A DNA stretch of 64,000 nt from Theristus sp. LFF4_11 (lineage: Eukaryota > Nematoda > Chromadorea > Monhysterida > Xyalidae): contig JASANC010004926.1 of the NCBI GenBank assembly GCA_030248135.1, positions 1-64,000 of the forward strand, given 5' to 3'. The position numbers were made by a program, and so were the translations under genes. Positions 59,280-64,000 of this stretch are shown one piece after another (within the stretch, counting starts at the first letter, position 1; the number at the start of each line of letters is the position of its first letter). A model generated the notes under the pieces. The model was given only the letters and a program-made list of their open reading frames with translations, ran no database searches and had not been told where the DNA came from.

Positions 59280-59474
59280 GGTGGACCCCCCCACAGAAAA
59301 TTTTGAAAAAATGCACCCCCCCCATGGGCACCCCCCTGGGGCCCCATGGGGGGGGTGCATTTCCATAGGTTGGACCCCCCCCCTCACTTTTTGGTCGGCA
59401 CCCCCCCCACGGTACCATACCCCCCCCCCTCGAAATTTTTTTTGGGCCCACGGTACTGATGGCGATGCCATAAA

Positions 59475-60090
59475 AATCAACCTGCAATAAGTTTTGTTTG
59501 TTTTTATTTTAATAACAAACCAACCAAATTCCAAAAAATTGCATTGGTCACAATGTCAAAAAATGTCTTTTTTGGTTGATTGACTGCGACGACGTCGTCT
59601 ATGGTTTTAGTTTTTGCCTTTAGGCATGAAAAGAGCGTGCCGCCGCTGGCCGCTGCTGTGTGTCCGAAGCACAGAGCAGAAGAACGCAGCAGGTGACAGT
59701 ATTTGTTGACAATGTGAACAATCTTTGAACAGTGAATGGACATGGCGCAGCCAATGAATCAATTCATAAAAGCGGGATCAAAACCGTCGAAATCGTTGTA
59801 AGCAGTTTTTGAACACGCAGCAGCGACCAGCGGCACGTTTGAAAGCAAAAATTATCGACGACGTCGTCGCCGTCAATCAACCAAAAAAAACTTCAGTTTT
59901 CTGATTTTTTTACCAATGCAAACGTTTGGAATTTGGTAGTTTTTGATTTAGATTTTTTTCGGCAAAAAAAATAAAAACAAACCGCTGAACAATAAAAAAC
60001 ATGATATTTTCTGAATCCCGTTCCCAGGGGTTCGGAGCGTGAGGAGCCGACCAATCAGCGAGTTGCATATATTTGCCAGATAGACTGTAG
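59475..60090. mobile_element. Palindromic element, CAGTC family, left end unclear
   Basis: Inverted arms (about 59475-59640 and 59800-60000) include GACGACGTCGTC on both sides and ACCAATGCAAACG against a diverged partner. The right end, CCAATCAGCGAGTTGCATAT to AGACTGTA, resembles the right end of 40058-40848. The left terminus could not be placed, so it may be truncated. Confidence 0.6.
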
Positions 60091-60415
60091 ATTTTGCTTT
60101 AGTGACCTGACCTCACCTCTTTTCCAAACCGATATTCGAGCTCCATTCCTCGAAACCCTTAAAATCGGGACCAACCAATCAACAAACCGTCGCCTCAACT
60201 CACTTGTAAATGATAGTTTAGTTTTAAAAAATAGTTTAGGGTTTAGTTGTTGTTAGACGTCTGTATGGCGTTGTTAAAAAACAAAAATCGTCATTTGTGA
60301 TTTTTTATTATTTTTTTAATTTGGAAAACCAAAGTCATGTCAAAAAAGGTTAGCTTTAGGGCCACATCAATTAGGGGAACTATTGTCGTCCGTCCTCCTC
60401 GATTGATCAATACTA
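60091..60415. other. Intergenic, nothing seen
   Basis: AT-rich sequence with no open frame of note, between two inverted-repeat elements. Confidence 0.4.
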
Positions 60416-60576
60416 CAGTCTAACTGTATAACATATCCAACTAGCTGATTGGTTGGTGGTCACGTCACGTGATGCATGAATTCTATGCAAACCAAACTCC
60501 GCCTCCACAGCAATTCATGCATAGAAATGCATGCCTCAATTAATCAACTAATTGGATGAGTTATGGAGTTACACTG
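60416..60576. mobile_element. Short MITE, TA-flanked, CAGTC family
   Basis: The termini CAGTCTAACTGTATAACATA and TTATGGAGTTACACTG are imperfect inverted repeats with TA on both outer sides. Subterminal AGCTGATTGGTTGG is shared with 40058-40848. About 161 bp, non-coding. It ends 45 bp before the ATG of the next gene. Confidence 0.8.
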
Positions 60577-60621
60577 TATTATAGCAATCCTCGCACCGCA
60601 CGAACCAAAGGAGCAGCTAAA

Positions 60622-63600
60622 ATGGCGTTTCCATCATTCGACCCCGGTTTCAACAAATCAACATCGTACTTTCTGGTTCCGGCGGCCGTTGGTGCCGTTG
60701 GCAATCACGTTCACAGCCACATGAATGGCGTCATGCAAATGCCGATTGCCTCAATGTCCATGGTTTGTTTGTTTCGTTTGGTTAAAGATGTTCCCTTCTA
60801 TTCTTTCGAGGATGGAAGGTTTCGTTATGAACAAACGCAATCAATGGTTCATCGTTTCGTTCTCGTTTTCTGTGTTGTCAGCAACAGCTGGTACGGTACT
60901 TACCGCGGTCAGTGGCAGTATCATCAGTACTGTACATGGCAGTACTGTAGACGTGCTCTGAGCGGTACCAGCACAGCAATAGCTTTGTGTTTCGATTCTT
61001 CTCTTCTCACTCCAGTTTTTAAAGCTGGATCGTGTCGAGACCGATTACTGTAGATATGGTTCGTAGTTCGCACTGCCACAGTGATTTTTGTCCAGTTTTT
61101 GCGTTATTTTCCTATTTCCTGTGAGTGGAGAAACGGTTTTTGCGTGCCTCTCTAGAACGTTGGTCGTCATTGCCAAGCACCGCAGCGTTCCCGAATATCA
61201 TCAACGGCGTCGTCATGCCAGATGCCAATCGTTCCGCAATCGATCACTCCAGGTGAACTGTTCGACCCACTTGCAATTAATTGTCTGAGCTTCCAACTAT
61301 TGGGTATATTCAAACAGAGCGGTATAAATTTCATGTTTCACTTGCCTGATCATGAGTCATTCATTGCTGCCAATGTCTAATTTTGCTTTCATTTTGCTGA
61401 TTCTCCCAACCAATCAATCAATCAGTGTGTCACAGATTCTCGACCGAATTTCAGACGTCCTTGGGTTGCCCAGTGATCTGCACCAGCGTCCAGCGTCGTC
61501 GGTTGCAAGTCAAAACAGCGATGGACCGGCATCGGCCGTCAAATTGATGGTTCCGTAATATTTTTTCAATAAGAGCTTTTATGATAGCTTTCAATTTGAG
61601 AAACAAAACCACTTGCGCAGAACGTTTTGCATTTCGGAGTCCAACTCCATAACCCGTGATCAATCTGGTTGGAAAATCTGTGATCAAGTTGATCACAATC
61701 AAGGCATGAAAATTGCAGCTTTCATGTTTCAGCTGTCAGTGAAACTTTTTATCAGGCAAAATTTTCAGGGAAATTCTTTTCGGATGTTCAGGGGCGTGCT
61801 TCGGATGGCAAATAAAAGCCGTTTTTCGCGGTTTTTAACTTGCAAAAGTTTAAAAATATACTGTGTCAAACTCCAATTGAACTTCACTCTGCTTCGCTAA
61901 TTTCAACTGTTGTTCTGATTGGTCCCGAGGGTCAAGTTTTGGAAGCTGGGTGATGGTAAAAATTGGACAATAATACGGTTTTAAAACAGAAATTACACCG
62001 GAATTTTTTCCTGGTAATATAAAAAGTCGGGGGTTTTTACCATCCATAGGCTTGTTCAATGAAAAACGTTCTCAGACACGGTTACAAACCGCACTCTGTG
62101 GCGCAGAGTAGCCATTTTGACTGCATTCTCTTGCAGAAGAACCAAAAAGAAACGAGCAACTGGTTGGCGTCGTTCTATCAGGCCGGTCACGAGTTCAATC
62201 AAGACGGCAGCAATAATTCGTTCCAGTCGATTATTTATGAATTAGTCGGTTGGTTTAGTTCAAGAAAAAAGTTCCGGCGTCATAAATCAAACGGTTCTGG
62301 CTGCGCACATGAAACAGTTTGCCATGCGGGCGGTTGGTTTATCAATAATTGACAAAAGGGGTATTATTACTGCGCATGGCATGACTTTTGAGGCCACCAA
62401 CAACTGGACTCGTCGAGTGAACAGCGTCAGTGGCGACTGCTGACCGCGTGGGCACTGCTGGAGACATACGGCATGCGTCCGAGACCGCTCACCAACAAAG
62501 TGCAGGTGGCCGTGTTGCCGTCGATCCAGGCAACGGACGAACAGAAACTGCAACAGGTTTGGTTAAACTTGAGCACAAGCTTCGATTGCATTATAGAGCT
62601 GGATTCACATGAATTCGCATTGCCATGAGTCAACCACATCAGCCGCCACAATTCGTCTTCCAAAACCGCGCAGCAATTCGTCCTGGACACGAACGATCGT
62701 TTCGACTACGAACCGAACTACGTCGGCGTTCTGTATTTCACGGATCGCATGCAAGTGAACGACGACGGCGCCACGTCGCAGCAGCCGGCTGAGTTCTTGC
62801 AACTGGAGGCGTTTCGTGACGCGTGCATGTTCAGAGTGGCCCTGCAGCCGCCACAACAGCGAGCGAGTAAAATTGGTGGCATCGCAAACGCGACTGTCTT
62901 GAACGCTCCTAGCTCGCTGATTTCGTCGCCGGATTGCCGACAGGCCGTAGCATGGTTGCAGAGGACCATGGAAAAAGGTAGAATATTGGAAATGTCATTC
63001 CATTTCGATCATTACCTGATTAGCTGCGTTTGAATTTGTTATTGTGGCAGTATAGAACGTTGCTTTTTATGTGCAAAAGTCGTGCATTCTGGCGTATTGG
63101 CTGTTTGTTTGCTTCTTGCACGATTCAAAACCAGCCGATGATTTGCAGTTCTACCGTAGCATTGACTATGCTTCACTGTGCTGTCATTTTTCTAAGCTTT
63201 CTTGTAGGCACGGGCGTTGTGAAGAGCTCTGACGACACAGTGCTGTTGTTGTGTGAGAGTGCGGCGTGTCTGTTCGCAGCAGCGACGGTTGCTGCCATCT
63301 ACACGCATCTGCTCTGTCAACTGCCACTGATCGATCAATTGGAACATGGTTGGCTGCCAATTGACCTGCATCGTGACGATGACGACAGGGAGGAGGAAGA
63401 CGCGATTGAGATGGCAAAGGATGAGGCGTTCTTTGGCGATGGTGCGTTTTGTTGTTGGTTGATTGATTTCACTGACTGAACAAAATCACGAGTATGTTTG
63501 AATCTGTTTTGCTTGCATCTCTTTCCATAAAACATGAATGCGGTGTGCTGCTGGTTTTTTACAATTAAATCGCTCAACTATGCAACGCTGCGGTTGACAG

Positions 63601-64000
63601 TTGCCATATCACCATCACTGAATGGTTTTTTTTTCACCAGTGCCACTTATCTATTCAGACAGCGATCCAAACGCGACCGTGGTTGAGCATAACGATGGCA
63701 CGAATTCAGAGCCGTATCCTTCTGGCTGGCCGTCGTCCGAACGGTGCCGATTTTCGGTTTTCTTTTTTTGTCAACATGTTCGAAAAACGATTGCTGTAAA
63801 TTGAATGATTCGTATTGATTCAACCAAAACCTGCCACCGATTGGACCGCATTTGCACTAATGAGCGTGTCTGTGCAGTGCGAGAGAGCTGCGATCGGTGC
63901 GCATGCTGTCGCTGGTTGCGTGGCGCTACGTGCTCGCCATGTTGCCGGAGCTGACCGCAAAGGTGTACGAACTGGCAGAGGCTGACCACTGCACTGCGCA
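60622..64000 (+). CDS. Unrecognised multi-exon gene, 3' end beyond the window
   Basis: I do not recognise the protein. The start chosen is the ATG at 60622 (context TAAAATGG), not one 66 bp earlier inside a MITE. Proposed exons: 60622-60762, 61156-61374, 61436-61549, from 62137 (end unclear), about 62265 to 62320-62410, 62431-62556, 62674-62977, 63208-63441, 63641-63743, 63878 onward. The last five join in consistent phases. Text such as GELFDPLAINCLSFQLLGIF, WRLLTAWALLETYGMRPRP, FDYEPNYVGVLYFTDRMQ, LLLCESAACLFAAATVAAIY and an acidic stretch (HRDDDDREEEDAIEMAKDEA) looks like ordinary protein with helical segments. The second half of exon 62137 conflicts in frame with the next block; either a 75-bp intron (62190-62264) or an indel in the A-run at 62265 explains it. 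No domain, signal peptide or catalytic motif was identified. Confidence 0.55.

Larger units (their letters stand above)
57367..59458. mobile_element. hAT-like element, outer layer of a three-deep nest
   Basis: The termini CAGTACCGTGGGC and GCCCACGGTACTG are bounded by the perfect repeat ATGGCGAT (57359-57366 and 59459-59466). Without the inner insertion (57746-59279 plus one GGTGGACC) it is about 550 bp and aligns with 55954-56830. Confidence 0.92.

Noticed and set aside
62137..62352. Treating the whole open frame through 62352 as one exon
   Set aside because: The later half runs in a different frame from the following protein-like block and ends at a stop. A short intron or indel fits better.

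Overview
The window is animal (metazoan) nuclear DNA, AT-rich and full of short DNA transposons. It carries two multi-exon genes that can be recognised and one that cannot. The split zinc-finger gene of the Schnurri/HIVEP/SMA-9 type, the Cys-loop acetylcholine-receptor subunit, the short introns (about 70-150 bp when free of insertions) and the abundant TA-flanked elements suggest an invertebrate, perhaps a nematode. The species cannot be fixed from the sequence. No tRNA, rRNA, CRISPR or bacterial-type feature was seen.

Layout. Bases 1-34,450 are a gene desert with repeats: a foldback-like element (131-3222); a palindromic satellite with a unit of about 149 bp (3797-5254); a small element whose inverted arms are arrays of a 15-bp GCGGCC motif (9370-9850, with a decayed relative near 32,763-33,240); Tc1/mariner-like palindromes (12470-13427, 30816-31760); a terminal-inverted-repeat element (13732-14757) holding a GC-rich retroposon-like insert; a direct tandem array, also with a unit of about 149 bp (14815-16150); a homopolymer stretch of doubtful assembly quality (16560-16970); and a hAT-like element with a perfect 8-bp target duplication (28676-29715).

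Bases 34,451-50,996 (+) hold a Schnurri/SMA-9-like transcription factor. I reconstructed 23 exons whose splice phases all agree (about 2771 aa). The N-terminal half is glutamine-rich, followed by nine zinc-finger-like modules. Six of its 22 introns hold inverted-repeat elements, and these account for most of its long introns.

Bases 52,859-57,166 (+) hold a nicotinic-type alpha subunit (10 exons, about 556 aa) with Cys-loop, vicinal cysteines, M1-M4 and changed agonist-site aromatics. A hAT-like element sits in its last intron. Just past its polyadenylation signal lies a three-deep nest of hAT-like elements (57367-59458).

From 60,622 (+) to the window edge runs a third multi-exon gene, incomplete at its 3' end, which I do not recognise. 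Schnurri/SMA-9 proteins are known as nuclear cofactors of BMP/TGF-beta signalling, and nicotinic subunits form neuromuscular or neuronal ion channels. Nothing here shows that the three neighbouring genes work together.
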